From: Polytrichum commune
Taxonomy: Eukaryota; Streptophyta; Polytrichopsida; Polytrichales; Polytrichaceae
Assembly: GCA_950295325.1 (NCBI GenBank)
Contig: OX485807.1
Location: 3,166,501-3,226,500 of the forward strand
DNA: 60,000 nt
Direction of reading: 5' to 3'
The number at the start of each line of letters is the position of its first letter. The first letter of the stretch is position 1. Below are positions 9,560 through 21,466 of the stretch, one piece after another. The notes below the pieces were generated by a model, which saw only the letters and a list, made by a program, of their open reading frames with translations, had not been told where the DNA came from and did not search any database. The translations under genes were made by a program, and so were the position numbers.

Positions 9560-10700
9560 GTCAATTTTTAGTCGACTTCACCCCTGACATGATATTATAG
9601 ACCCCCAAACTAGTCTAGAAAGCTTGAAACGAGATAAACCATCAGCCAACCTACAAAGGGTTTGATTTCACTGTCACCCCCTCGGCATGTGTTATGAACC
9701 AAATCCCTATCAAATGAGGTTTGAAATGTCTAAGCCTATTTACTAGGTACGACCTTTCATAGGGTCCACTACGTTCCTATCTCCCTATTAACTAAGGCCA
9801 CAAAAGTTGTTTTTTAAGGGGCGGGGCGATCGGCCTCCATGTGCACCCGAAGGAACCATGATGTGTTTGAGGAGATGGAGCAATAAAATACTCTTTTGCG
9901 GGCCATAAAATAAGAGCGCCCACAATCATTCAAGTCCCAAGATGTGCCACTTTGAGGCCCGGGCCCTTGGTGTGTTTTTTTTGGCTCTAGGGAATTCTCG
10001 TAACATTCGATAAATATATGCATATGCCCGTCTCCACATTCGTCGGATGTGGGGCGCTCTCCTTGTGCACACTCTCCCACACGACCGCTTCCCAACACAC
10101 CACGGCAACTAATTGTCATGGTGAGCTAGTCATGGTGATTGAGCAAATGGCTCGTTTGTTCAAGCACGAGCAATGATATATATCCCTTGCTTGCTTGCTT
10201 ACATTCATCTTTCTTTGTTGTGGATGCTTGCCCGTCTCTTGTCGTGGAAGAGGAGGCACGAGCATGCCAATTATGGGGGTCGCAACTTACGTGTACGTGG
10301 TTTCCCTTAGGGCGCAGCTTGGGTTACCGTGCTCCTTATATCTTGTATATAATATGGGGAAGGTGTATTATTGCGGCACTCTCTGCCTAGTACTAGGTGA
10401 TTTTGACCCACTAAATGGTGAAGCACTTTATTCAATCGTTTGGAGTGCTCTATTGAGAACGTGTTTTCTTTGGTTCCAAGGGTAACGAACGAGGGTGAAT
10501 GTGCGGTGGAATTGTTGTTGTATAACTTGGAGGGTTTTCGTCTTGGACAAATTGACCCCTAAGTCGGGGTCAAGGAGTTTGAATAGTCTACTATGATCTA
10601 ATTGGAACTCATTAACAAACTTGGGAGGGGCATCTTTTGATCGCACCCCTTGGTAGGTGTCATGAACTGAAATCCCCTTATCAATGCTTTGAGAGTGTGG
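9560..10700. other. AT-rich DNA with a weak repeat pair
   Basis: The string AACAAACTTGGGAGGGGCA followed by GGTGTCATGAACTGAAATCC (10612-10672) recurs near 39823-39890 as ACAAACTTGGGAGGGGCAAG and GTGTCATGAATTGAAATCC; a more decayed version is at 9650-9710. These appear to be copies of one dispersed repeat. The 60- to 101-codon frames here resemble no family. Confidence 0.4.
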
Positions 10701-10703
10701 GTG

Positions 10704-10729
10704 TATCTATCTATCTATCTATCTATCTA
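10704..10729. repeat. (TATC)n microsatellite
   Basis: About six units of the tetranucleotide TATC; a shorter relative is at 12132-12148. Confidence 0.9.
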
Positions 10730-11086
10730 GTATTGTTAAGGTCTATTGAGCTGGGCCTAAGACTTACTAGCCCCGTTTTTTTTTTTGTCTAATTTGTCAA
10801 CATAAATTTGCTTAATTTCTAAATCTCCTTGGAACCAAGCAAGAGCATGGTTATGATAAATCATAATGATCATGATATTATGTGGCTTATCATTTCAAAT
10901 TCTGCATGATTACAGAGATAGTTTTTACTAGCCTAGACTTATAAGGAGATGTATTTTTATTGTATCTACACTTCGAAGATGAAAAATTTGAAAAGTATTG
11001 AAGAATAACCAAAATAATGCTTATCCTTATGGGTACATGTACATCCTGTTACGGAATGTTATGAACCCATGTTGGGTTAGCACATG

Positions 11087-11088
<2 letters not shown>

Positions 11089-11122
<34 letters not shown>
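11089..11122. repeat. (CT)n microsatellite
   Basis: About 17 uninterrupted CT units. Confidence 0.95.
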
Positions 11123-11123
<1 letters not shown>

Positions 11124-11522
11124 AAAGAAGAAGAAGGCCATGACTTGTCCTCCCCGCACAATTGGGTGGACACTACAAATTCCCAAACGAAACTCAAAAT
11201 GGTCAACCACAAAACCAAGTGTGGTAATATACCTGTGAATCTACATAATCATCATACACACATGTCATACACAATAGCGTTTGCATAACAATTGATAGTA
11301 GTAAAAACTACAACAAATGTATTGTTCTGTTGTGTACACTGATTTGTCTGCTACGCAAGTAAATCCAAGTTTGCATCTAGTGAAATAGAAGTCCCCTACA
11401 AGATTTGAAGGTTGGTTCATTCCAATTGGACTTCATTAAACTAGTTTAGGGTTTTCTGATGCAATTATGAAGTCATACTAGTTAAAAATAATTGTTTACA
11501 TGCTGTAATACAATTCACTAGG

Positions 11523-11565
<43 letters not shown>

Positions 11566-11706
11566 GTACGAGGTGCTTGAACACCTGAATAGTTTTTTCA
11601 TCAAGTAGAGAGAAGATTTCATGATTGGGGATCAAACCGCCAACCACTCCATTCGATTTTAGGTACCTCTCCACTATCGTCCCGCAATTTAGGGTCATCT
11701 CGGCCT
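11523..11706 (-). mobile_element. tRNA-derived SINE, copy 1, with (CAA)n tail
   Basis: Read on the minus strand it begins GGCCGAGATGACCCTAAATT and carries a degenerate RNA polymerase III box A around GATAGTGGAGAGGTACC and a box B, GGTTTGATCCC, at about 11628-11638. It continues with GAAATCTTCTCTCTACTTGA and ends in a long (CAA)n tract, which is the (TTG)n run at 11523-11565 on the + strand. The body is clearly homologous to the copy at 35893-36088. The tRNA-related head is inferred from box spacing and not from a full cloverleaf. No target duplication was identified. Confidence 0.75.
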
Positions 11707-11770
11707 GCAATCTTTCGCAACGGCATGAATTCACGTACTAGAGACCAAGGGATCCCTAGCCCCCACTTGA

Positions 11771-11813
11771 GAGTGGAGTGGAGAGGAGAGGAGAGGAGAG
11801 GAGAGGAGTGGAG
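11771..11813. repeat. (GGAGA)n minisatellite
   Basis: Six or so repeats of GAGAG/GGAGT pentamers in tandem. Confidence 0.9.
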
Positions 11814-12560
11814 TACGTGAGTGTAAGCTAGTGATGAGATATTGAGTAGAAACTTAGGTTTGCGGAGAATGTTTATGTGTGGAAAAGGCATTGATGTACT
11901 AATCAATCAGGCAGGCGACTTTGAAGTCCGCATTCCCACAGGTGCAAGTGGCAGGCCCCTCCTGACCTGACTCCTGCACCACTCGACCCCTTTTGCAGGC
12001 CGCCTGCCTGCTACTTAATACAATCCCTCGTCCACACCATTCAACATTTCTCATTTCTACAAAATTAACCTGCCACTCGATGTCAGTGAGTGTTCTATGT
12101 ATTCGCATTTTTACCCCCAAATTTCCATGCACCTATCTATCTATCTATCACTGGCGGGCTTTCCTTTAAATTAATTGTTTAATGTTAGTTTATTGGGGAG
12201 TCATAATGGTGGTGGGTTGGGTGGGAATACAAGTGGCGGAAGAAAAGCCAACTCGGTCACGTGTGTCGTGACAAGGCTTGTTACGCAATGGCTATGTGGC
12301 GGGTTAAATTATTCTAAGGGATCCGTCGGGGGGTGAATGTTTACAACATCTACTGTATTGAGAGGAGGGTGTGTTGGGGGGAGAGGAGGATGTTTTTGAA
12401 GCAAACCAACTCCTGAATCAAGGTATTGACCCAAATATTCAAAACGAAGGCATTAGTTAACATGTCCAAAGAGTTTACGGATTTAAGGATCGAGAGAAAA
12501 AAATGAGCACATGTGCTTACAAAAACTAAGTGTCATCAATGCTTGAATTGATGAAGCTCC
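11814..12560. other. No recognisable gene
   Basis: The 95- and 77-codon minus-strand frames across 11619-12132 partly overlap the SINE and the pentamer repeat and show no family features. A short (CTAT)n tract is at 12132-12148. Confidence 0.4.
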
Positions 12561-12562
12561 AT

Positions 12563-13262
12563 CTACAAGTGTGCCAACAAACGTGGAATTGCTAGAGCCA
12601 ATCTATGACTCCTTTGGAGCCACCTATATACGCTTGGACTCCTCACATGGTTCCTACCCTTCAACGCCTCTAGCTCACAATAAGAAATGCAAAGTGCATC
12701 ACGCATATGATTGAGCTCTTGAATGTTGCATTTGTGCATGACCTTTTTGATGAGTTCCGATGACACATGCATGGTTAGCTTGCGTGTTTTCCCCCAAATA
12801 TTGCAAGCTCTCCCAAAACTTCTTGCGCATGTAATCAACTCTATCGATGTCAATATCTCCAAAGAATCACCCCACCATAGAATTGGCTTTCGCTAACCTA
12901 ATGGCATGGAATTTTGTGAACCTCCACTTTGCTCTTATAACCATTGTTCATTTGCCTAAGCCAGTTGAAATTGCGTAGCAATGCCATTTTTGCATTTGTT
13001 GTGTTGCCTCAATTCTCTAGACACATCCTTCACTTGGCGAATGAGGACATGCATGATCTTGGACTCAACTATCCTGCTTGTTCATGAATCGTAAAGTTCA
13101 AGCATCCCTTCCCAACCATCCTCACATCTCCTTTGAACCCAAGTAACACTCCATCAATGACATCCAAAATCCAACACTCATGCTCGATCACTTTCACCTA
13201 ATCTCTCATCCAATCTTTGCAAAACCCTCAAGAACAATCCGATAGCATCCACAAGCAAATCA
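12563..13262 (-). pseudogene. Coding-like relic, unidentified
   Basis: On the minus strand the reading frame is readable in successive pieces with frameshifts. From high to low coordinates these are LLVDAIGLFLRVLQRLDERL (near 13250-13180), VIEHECWILDVIDGVLLGF (near 13190-13130), VESKIMHVLIRQVKDVSREL (13065-13005), then VDYMRKKFWESLQYL and VSSELIKKVMHKCNIQELNH (12840-12710) and SPSVYRWL near 12630. The amino-acid composition and long open pieces suggest a once-functional protein gene, probably element-encoded like its neighbours. I do not recognise the family. Composition bias alone could also give this impression. Confidence 0.4.
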
Positions 13263-13629
13263 AACAGAAACTCATAGTTTATGCTAGAAGCAACTTCCCT
13301 AAAGGTCAATGCACACACTTGGAAATGTCATCCCAAACACAAAGCCTCATACGAACTTGTAGGAGAACTTTTGAGAACGTATATGAACAAACCAATCTAT
13401 GCTAACTTGAGATTATGTTATAATAAACCTTCTTCAAGACTCAACCTACTAATTTGAAACCACAACCCTGTGACCGGGGATGGGAACTCTAGATTTTTCT
13501 ATAAAACAATGTATATTTGAAGATGTTAGAAGTATCATACATGAAATAATATAAGTATGCGAATAAATATGAGTTTGGTTCATAATATCCATGTGGAGAT
13601 ATTAGCTAAAGTAGGTCACACTTAAGGGC

Positions 13630-15690
13630 ATGAAGGCAAGCATCCTCAATAAGGTGGGCCCCGCTTGGCTGGAAGTAGTGCACGGTATCCTCTGTGAGAG
13701 ACTTGATAATACGGAGGTCATCTAGATGTTTTGGATGCGAGAGGGCTCGTACAAAGCACCATCCCTTTCAGGTGTTAACCGGGAAGGATGGAGGAGTGGT
13801 CCAGTGATGGTGCGTGAGGGTGTGAGGTCCTGACGTTTGTCAATGGTCAAGGCAAACATTGGGATGAAGGGGATCTGTTTGATGAAAACAAAGAAACAAT
13901 GGTTAGGGAGGGTGATCTTGACGGCCTTCTTTGAGAACCAGGTGGATGTCGACAGTTCTTAGCGGAAACCCCATGTCAATGTTTGTTTCCTTGCCCACGA
14001 GTTTCACAAAGACAATGTCAGGTAGGCCAAGGGAAACTAGGACAAAGTAATTAGTTGCGTTGCTAAGGACCTAGTGGTGGCTGGTAGTGACACATTGGAG
14101 TTGGTACCCAATGATGTGGTTGAAGGAACCATTTGCCACCTTCCTCAGCTTTGAATTGTTCTTTGTGTACATAATTAACATGCCAACACAAATTGGCAGA
14201 GAGACGGGGAACCGATTGGTCTTGTTGCCGCTCAAGCGGTCTAGGCTTCAATGCTTGTTGGTGGTTAGGGGTTGCCACATCCTTTGAAGACTCGGGTCTG
14301 GGCCCGAGTATAGAAACATCTGGGATGTATAGAAACATCCAAGCATTTGTGCAAAGTTGGGGTCTTCTTTTTGGCGCATGGGTTCAGTTAAGAAGACGGG
14401 GTGGTTGGTGAAGCAATATAGGTTGTAATCGGCATAGTCGTTGATAGAGTTGCCGACAGTGAGATGGGTCAATAATTTTTTTTCCCAACTATGGATCCTA
14501 GTTGTAGCCAATCACTGCAAAATAATATGTGTGTCCCTTTTGCCATGGTCTAAGGTGTGTTGATCAGTTGTTTCAGATGGGCATTAATGGAGCCCAATAA
14601 CTTTTGAGTGCAAGTGGATGATTCCTCAATGATAAGGGGGTGGAGCGCAACAAATGCCTCGATGTTTATAGTAGTAGGTTGGGCACGCCGAAGCTTGTAA
14701 AAAAGGTCGAAGTTGAATGTTGAGTGGATGGTGTGGCTATCCACATTGACTGGCAATTCCCATTTGTGTGATGACCATCACATAAAATGGAAGTTCTTAT
14801 GTTGCCGCTAGGGTTTGGAGTGTGTATATGATGCGATTCTTGCCCACACCTGCATGGATTTCAACGACTATGCCATGCAAATAATGGGGCGTTGAGGGTG
14901 TACATGTATAGAATGAGGTTGTAGGAATTAAGCAAGATGCAACCCACTAGCATGAACATGTTGTGTTGTTTCTTGTTGAGGTTGTAGGTAATGGGCATGT
15001 CCCTCAGGGATGGGAATGCATGTAGTGGAGGCGACTTGCTGGGTGAAAGAACCTATTTGACATGGGTTGCGGTGGTTATCATAGTGTTTACTGAGATTGG
15101 GACAAGGAGAAATAAAGTGTGGTTAGATGTTGAAATAGATTGTTGTCAACAACACGATAGGCATTGCGGAGGTCCTTCACGCAAACTTGGAATAAGGAGG
15201 GATCTATGTAAAGGAACCTTGAGGACTCCGAGGGGAGTGAACTGACGAGATATGTTGTTATAGTGACTGCATTCATGATGTCATTTAGGCTGGGCTCGTC
15301 TTTGTTGATGAGCTCTAAAATCGGAATGTCGTTGCTGAAGTCTAGGTGGTCCTTGTCTCAATCGATTTTAGGATGTTTTTCATCGTTGTTGTCGTTGAAG
15401 GGGTATCCAACATAGAGGGGTCCATGTTGTGTGGGTGGCTGCAAAGGATTTCATCCTCCAGCTTGGAGCCATGCATCTTGTTTGTCCTCATCTTGCCAAC
15501 GTGGTAATCCGGGTAGTGCTTGATGTATGTTTGGACAGAAAGAGAGGGGTGGAATGCTTCAAATGCAACTTTCCATGAAGGATGACCGCCAAGGAGGTTA
15601 GTCACATGCCGAAATGGTATATATAAGATGAGAATACAATGATAGTAGGTGAGGTGCTTTGTTGGTGCATGGGAGGTCCTCACTTGAGAT
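13630..15690 (-). pseudogene. PIF1-like helicase relic (Helitron-type element)
   Basis: Read on the minus strand in several frames, this is a superfamily-1B DNA helicase of the PIF1 type, as found in the C-terminal half of Helitron-like replicases. In order: LNKKQHNMFMLVGCILL (near 14970), the Walker A region HAGVGKNRIIYTLQTLA (14836-14856 onward; G-x-G-K kept, Ser/Thr replaced by Asn), HTIHSTFNFDL (near 14725), the Walker B region LIIEESS (near 14636; usual LIIDEIS), VFLTEPMRQKEDPNFAQML (near 14397), LPICVGMLIMYTKNNS and VANGSFNHIIGYQ (near 14200-14130), LPDIVFVKLVGKETNIDMGF (near 14010), IKQIPFIPMFALTIDKRQ (near 13850) and LSHPKHLDDLRIIKSL (near 13740). The part at 15342-15683 (SWKVAFEAFHPS, QTYIKHY, KMRTNKMHGSKLEDEI) resembles the linker upstream of the helicase. 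Many stops and shifts mean it is dead. No Rep/HUH domain or Helitron ends were found. Confidence 0.75.
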
Positions 15691-15699
15691 ATCCAGGAG

Positions 15700-17450
15700 A
15701 TGCGGCCTGCAACACATTGTCAATTATATTCTGATTTAATATTCTAAACATAGATCCAACAAACACCATGTGCATAATATAATATAATATAATATAATAT
15801 TGGGGTTCATTTATTAAATCGTCACGTATCCCATATAGATACACCATGTGTCCTTCAACCCTTATCATCCCCAATGTTTTGTGTATTTTAAATATCATTT
15901 AGAAATTGAGTTTTGCAAGCTTGCTTTACAAAACATTCATGAAGAAACGTTGTTGCTACAAAGGCAACAAACAATCTCTACGATTGGACCCTTTTTATAA
16001 AAATATCATGAGCTTTGTATAAGCATTTTCAAAGTAGAAATTTAAGAAAAACTTCATAAAATGGACATGACATTAGCTTGCATGGATATTTTGTGGATAT
16101 GTTCATCTTATGAAGACCTATGACATATATTAGAATGCATATGAGAATGTGATCATGATCATATGTATGGAGTGTGAACAATAATTGTCATTGAAGTTGA
16201 AAACATATCATGCGGACATGATCATCTTGGTGACACACTTATTAAATATCTAGGAAAGTGATAGAATTTTCATTTCTTACAATTCATTCAATTTCTTTAC
16301 TTGGAAAATGTATATTTGGAGAATTTCAACATTTAGATTTTTATTTTTGCTTGAATAGAGAAAAATATTCCCAACATTTTTGGTAAGAAAAAACAATTTT
16401 GAGGATTGAAAGTCAATAGTTTTTCATGAATATGGTGATTTTGGTGGGAATTGGCCATGAGCTCAACAGAAAATCTTAAATAATATGGTAAACCTAGCGC
16501 ACTACCCCCCCCCCCCCCTCCCCCGTGCGGAAAAAAAAATCTTCTCAAACTCATTGCTCTACGTTGTTATGTCAAGGAACATAGATGTGTTGATGAGCTT
16601 CTGCATAAGTAATTTGTCAACAAATCCATCACAAGAACTCAAACTTATCATGCATTTCCACACACACACACACACACACATCTACCTATCATGCCTTCAA
16701 CCACACAGTTTGGTTTTCCCAACACTCTTCAAGTAACTTAGAAACAACACCACAATGCATGTTGCATGCTCCCACATAATATAAGAAATCAAATGGTTTT
16801 CTACAATGACTTGGTTGTTGTACACATTGAAAGATCTTTGTGATGTATTGGTAAACTCTTCCCAACAGTTGGCCATTTTCATCTTCATGCATGTATATAA
16901 TTCTATAGAAAACCTATGAATTATAAGCTGCAAACGTGAAAACTCTTGTTGATTTAAAGTCATACATGTTCATAATGATTCAATATTGATCTATTCGCAT
17001 ATTATTGATTGGAAATGTTGCTCAAAGGGAGGGGATGGAATCTCATTTCAATTAGTGCCTCAAGAGTTTGGAGTAAGCATGCTATTTTTTATTACTTATC
17101 TTAATCATGCACCTCTATTTGAGAGGTGTGAGGTCATGTGTGGATCTAAAACTGGACACCAAAAGACGTGTTCAAGAGAGATTGGACTTTATGTTCAAGT
17201 GTTGTCAATTGTTCTAAGTTCAATAGTGAACATAATTGGGGAGACCTATACGAATATGTAAAGAAATAGAACCTTCACTTTGCATATTGAATGATATATT
17301 CATATAAGCTCCAAAAAATTTGGGAAAAGTGGTTGCAACCTTGATTTGGATTTGCTAATCATTTTTGTTCATTGTGTGTTTTTTTATCCTAGGAGAAGTG
17401 GGTGTAGAGATAAAGTCTCCAACACCTCACCAAGTCCCTCTTCAATCTTC
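15700..17450. other. AT-rich DNA between the helicase and hAT-like relics
   Basis: No gene is recognised. It contains an (ATAAT)n tract at about 15776-15800, a C-run at 16504-16522 and a (CA)n tract at 16663-16680. A dispersed repeat copy begins near 17080. Confidence 0.45.
17080..17420 (+). repeat. Dispersed repeat, AGAAGTTGGAGAA family, copy
   Basis: GTGTTCAAGAGAGATTGGAC, GGGGAGACCTATACGAATAT, GATTTGCTAATCATTTT and CCTAGGAGAAGTGGGTGTAG recur in the same order near 24480-24760 and, with divergence, at 49265-49675. Confidence 0.6.
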
Positions 17451-17455
17451 GAGCA

Positions 17456-18840
17456 TTGTTTCTTCACCTCCGTCTTTGGATTGAGCTCGTAGCAGGAGAC
17501 TACAGTGGACATTGCGGGAGTCATTATTCACATGGTGATGAAACATCATGTGGTTGTCGGTGTTCACCCTGGACGCCAACGCATTGTACCCTCCATTCAG
17601 GTCTCATAGCCTACTCCACAATTACATGTTGCGAATCATGGCTACAAGTATGGGAGAAGGTTTGGACTTCTTCTATGTGGTATGTCCATTTCAGCTCTGC
17701 ACACTTCCACAACAATCAGAACATAAGAAATGTAACAATCATGGGCCTGTGTGAGCTTCACCTATGAATGCACACATTCAATCAAGGCCCAAGTTGACCT
17801 CGATCTTATTAAGTTGTTTGTAGATCGTCGTGGATCTTCGTGGCCTTGGCATGGTTGAGTGCATCTAGTCCGCTCTTGGCCAGAAGGTCGGAGAGAGAGA
17901 GAGAGAGAGAGAGAGATTGAGTGTGCTCTTCATCAATTTGTTCCGTTAGTTTCCAAGGTAGTTGAAAGTCCAGATGGAATGTGGGGGATTGACATGACCA
18001 CTCATGAGGATACGTGAGGATGAACTTGATCTTTGCAACCATGCATGGGGACATTGCTCATGGATTGTACTTACAAGTCTGTTTGATGAACATGACAACG
18101 AATATCTCCATGGGAATGGAGGAAGTGTTGGGTTGAATGCATTCTAAGCTCAAGGACCCCATGTGCCCCAAAGACAATGGCTCTCTTGGAGAATTGACAA
18201 TCTAACATACCGCCTCTCGCTCACAACATTCAGTATCACCACGGTAAGGTTTTCCGCGCTCGCACCTTCAACAACTCTGTCCATGGAAAGGAATGAGGGG
18301 ATTCTAACCCAACTGTGATTATCAATGGAGGTTACTTCACCACATGTAATTGAGAAGAACTAAGCATCTTGGAACACATTCTCAACAAAATCTAGTGCAT
18401 GCCATCTTCCATGGAACTTCCGAGTGTTCTTCGCCTTAAGGTGTGTGTGCAAGAAGCGTATCATTTCTTCGTGGTAACGCAGTGAGTTGGACTCAACCTG
18501 AGAAACAATTTTACAAACTACATCTGTTTTGCTTGTGACTCTATGACAATCGCTTCAGGGACCTTCTTGTGCATTAATGTCCCAATCTATATACCAATGG
18601 CCGGCTTTCAATGCCTTCCTCCGACCATTGTACTTCTACATGGTATACATTTCAGCCCGCATAAAATATGCATGCCCGCAATCACAACACATTGCATACC
18701 TTGTTCTCTCCTCGCTCCTTCACTTACATGTAGACTCTGAACCCAAGGGTAATATGTGGCAACCCAAATATATTGCCACTAGCAACTCTTGTCGAAGCTC
18801 TTATGTTTTTTTGGTACCCTTGGATTTTGAGTTGTTGTGA
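17456..18840 (-). pseudogene. Probable hAT-like (TTF-type zinc-finger) transposon protein relic
   Basis: On the minus strand one frame stays open from about 18705 to 18372 except for two stops, reading CCDCGHAYFMRAEMYT, NGRRKALKAGHWYIDWDINA, SLRYHEEMIRFLHTHLKAK and FHGRWHALDFVENVFQDA. It continues in other frames as EVTSIDNHSWVRIPSFLSMD and RVVEGASAENLTVVILNVV (near 18340-18220), then an FGAHGVLELRMHSTQ and CHVHQTDL-VQSMSNVPM run (18160-18040). The order resembles the central part of TTF-type zinc-finger proteins related to hAT transposases (cysteine motif, VVEG..A-NLT, FGADGV, CMAHRT-LAVQ). The resemblance is from memory of family patterns and is not certain. A (GA)n run at 17890-17915 interrupts the frame. 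Confidence 0.45.
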
Positions 18841-18849
18841 TGATGGGAC

Positions 18850-20280
18850 AAATATGCAATGTCTACAACCTATGAAAAGTCATGCAAAGCAACGTCTTTG
18901 TTAACATGTACATGTTGAGATTGGCTCTTGTTGGAGCCAAGGACTAGAGATCCAACTACATGGGATTCCATAAAGGGGACATGATGCGCTTACACCTAGA
19001 GCCGGCTGGGGGTCTAAGGGGTGGAGCCAATGGCCAAAAAATGTGACAAGGAAGTCGTCGACGACAACAACAACAACAACAACAAAGGAGGAGGAGGAGA
19101 GCACACATACCCAACAAAAATGCAAACCCATAACTTTAAATTTTTATTTTGAAAGAATTATTAAAAAAAAAATCCCACCTCACATATCTTCCCTTAAATT
19201 CCCCAAAAACATTCGTAAGTTTATTTACTATGTTTTGGTCACATGTCAAATATGGGCTCCTTTCATAAATATATTTCATAAAAAGCACCTTTCCCAAGCA
19301 CTCAAATCCGAACGGTAGTTAAGAAGATACATAATATTGCTAGGAACATGGAATTTTAAAACTTTTGGATCCATTTCAATTGCATATCCACATTTACTTG
19401 CCTTGATGTCAAATTACATCTCCCATTTTCAAGAATGTCCAATCAGACCTAAATGGCAACATGTTTCTAATAGGTTAAACCATCATTATATGGTTGTATT
19501 GTTTTCTAAAAGGTACAACCTAACGAGACTAACTTCCCAATCTTCGCAAATCATTGCTTGCTTTTACCACAAAGTTTGTGGACCTTATGAGAGTGTGGAA
19601 AAAGCCAAATATGGTCTCTTGGTCCTTTAGGGGTTCAGATCTACTTTTGATGGCAATTTATCCGATTGTGCAATAGGATAACATGATGATTCTAGCCATA
19701 CTTTTCCCTAGGAATGATTTGTGCCTTTTGCATGCCCACATTCCTTGTCATAATTTCGTGATAAAATCCCATAAAGTTTTTTGTCCCATTAGTGTGGTTC
19801 ACTAGTTGGGGTTGCACATTCAAGAAATTTTAGTTTAGTTTCCATCAAGTATAAGTTATATCCTATTCTATGATGTGCATAATACAATTTATGTATGGCC
19901 TAGAGCGATAGTTCAAATGATATGCCATGCTAATTAATGTGATTTGTATGACTTCTTATGTGACAACATGTCCAATGCCACCTTCTCCAGTTACCATCCA
20001 ATGGTTGCAAGGTCATTTAAGTGGATAAATGATGGATAGTATGAACCACACTAAATAAGATGTAAAGTGCAACTATTAATGCTATACGGGTACATAAGGA
20101 CATGCTCAATTAAACAAAAAGTTATAGCAACATGTACTACAAATAATAAGCTCGTAATAGCCCACACAAATAAGACGAGTTGATATAGTTTGCAATTGTA
20201 GTCTAGAGTTACATGCACATATTATGTGATATTTTAACTTACTTGCAATATTTAGTTGTGGGTAGACTTCTAACTAGGTG
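18850..20280. other. AT-rich DNA without a recognisable gene
   Basis: An (ACA)n then (GGA)n tract is at 19064-19102. The 91- and 97-codon frames at 19043-19630 have no recognisable features. Confidence 0.45.
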
Positions 20281-20287
20281 TAAGTTA

Positions 20288-20783
20288 GGGGCGGTTTACA
20301 CTATGGACCATGAAGTCGTCCCACGGCCGTCTAAGCGATGTGATTGGACGTTGAAGTCGTCCCGGGACGACTTGGGTTTACACCAAGGAAAAAATGGCAG
20401 AGTGACCACGGAGGTTGAGGTCCACAAATTTGTTTTTTTAAGCCTACTCTATCCACTGCCATGGTCCAACAGGTTTTCCGTTGGGACAAGCAAAAGAGGT
20501 GGTCTAGGAAAAATAGCAAGGGCCCATGTCAGAAAAATGCCGTTTTAATGATTTTTTTGGATTTTTTTAATGATTTTTTTTCCAACTTAGTTAATGACTC
20601 CACTTTTTGGTGCATGGTCATTCTTCATGGTCCACATTCGGTTTACACCTAGTGAAGGGCCCACGAACCATGAAAACTAATATTTTAGTAACTCAGACCA
20701 TGGAAGTCGTCCCATGAAGTCGTCCCACGCAAAATAGGCCTCTTACGTGGGACGACTTCATGGTCCATAGTGTAAACCGCCCC
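20288..20783. mobile_element. PIF/Harbinger-type MITE, 496 bp, perfect 38-bp TIRs, TTA duplication
   Basis: The left end (20288-20325) and right end (20746-20783) are perfect inverted repeats over 38 bp, starting GGGGCGGTTTACACTATGGA. The flanks are TTA (20285-20287) and TTA (20784-20786), the hallmark duplication of PIF/Harbinger. The decamer AAGTCGTCCC or its complement occurs six times inside, including the perfect 20-bp palindrome AAGTCGTCCCGGGACGACTT near 20353-20372 and a pair at 20703-20728. The identity of the TIRs suggests a recent insertion. The 111-codon frame overlapping it is not a credible protein. Confidence 0.9.
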
Positions 20784-20924
20784 TTACATGCTCTTTATAG
20801 GTGCAAGTTAGCCTGCACCAAGGACACACACACAAGTGTAACAACAGCACATGGCAATTCTACAACTCTTTTTCCGTACTGGGCTTGGGAAAAGTTGAAG
20901 GCTGGGCTCAACAAATCTAGTGTA

Positions 20925-21245
20925 AGAAAGTTCAGTAATGCGCAACTCCAAGTCATTATATGACTCCAAGTACAACTATTTAACGAGAATGTAATAATCT
21001 ATCAAGCAAAGTCATACATGTTTTATAATGTCTAAACAACTTGCTGAACTTTCATTAGTAGAAATTGAACTCCTAATTAATATGTTTTGCATTGTGAATT
21101 TTAAATAGTAACACACCCTGAACGGATGATCAGTGTAGTCATCATCGATCCATACTAAATGCCTAACAATCACTAAGTGTTAATAACATAGGGTGTCATA
21201 TGACTCTTGGTGCACTATATGACAAGTCATGAAAATCACTTTAAT
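20925..21245. repeat. Dispersed repeat, CTTGGTGC family, copy 1 and flank
   Basis: CATCATCGATCCATACTAAA, then ATGACTCTTGGTGCACTATA and TGACAAGTCATGAAAATCAC, correspond to segments of the copies at 24985-25150, 28200-28385 and 50925-51075. It ends a few bases before the MITE at 21255. Confidence 0.5.
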
Positions 21246-21254
21246 TAATGACTA

Positions 21255-21466
21255 GGATTCATGATGTTTATGTAAACTCATCCATTGTGAAGGTAACAAC
21301 ATAGTGTATTTCATAACTTGTAAATACTTAAATTAAAGGATTTGACTCTAAAAATAGCTTAACAAAATTTAGCTGGAATACATAGGCCCTTGACCTTATA
21401 GGGTACTTGTTTTTACTAGAGTCCCTTCATCCATGATGGTTGAGTTTATATAGACGTCAAAATTCC
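21255..21466. mobile_element. MITE, GGATTCRTGRTG family, copy 1
   Basis: The left end GGATTCATGATGTTTATGTA (then AACTCATCCATTGTGAAGG) is mirrored by a right end reading, on the other strand, GGAATTTTGACGTCTATATA then AACTCAACCATCATGGATGA. About 212 bp, AT-rich, non-coding. Related copies are at 39124-39363 and 51098-51332. No target duplication was resolved. Confidence 0.7.

Noticed and set aside
11465-11734. Minus-strand frame with an Asn run
   Set aside because: The run is the translated (TTG)n tail of a SINE.
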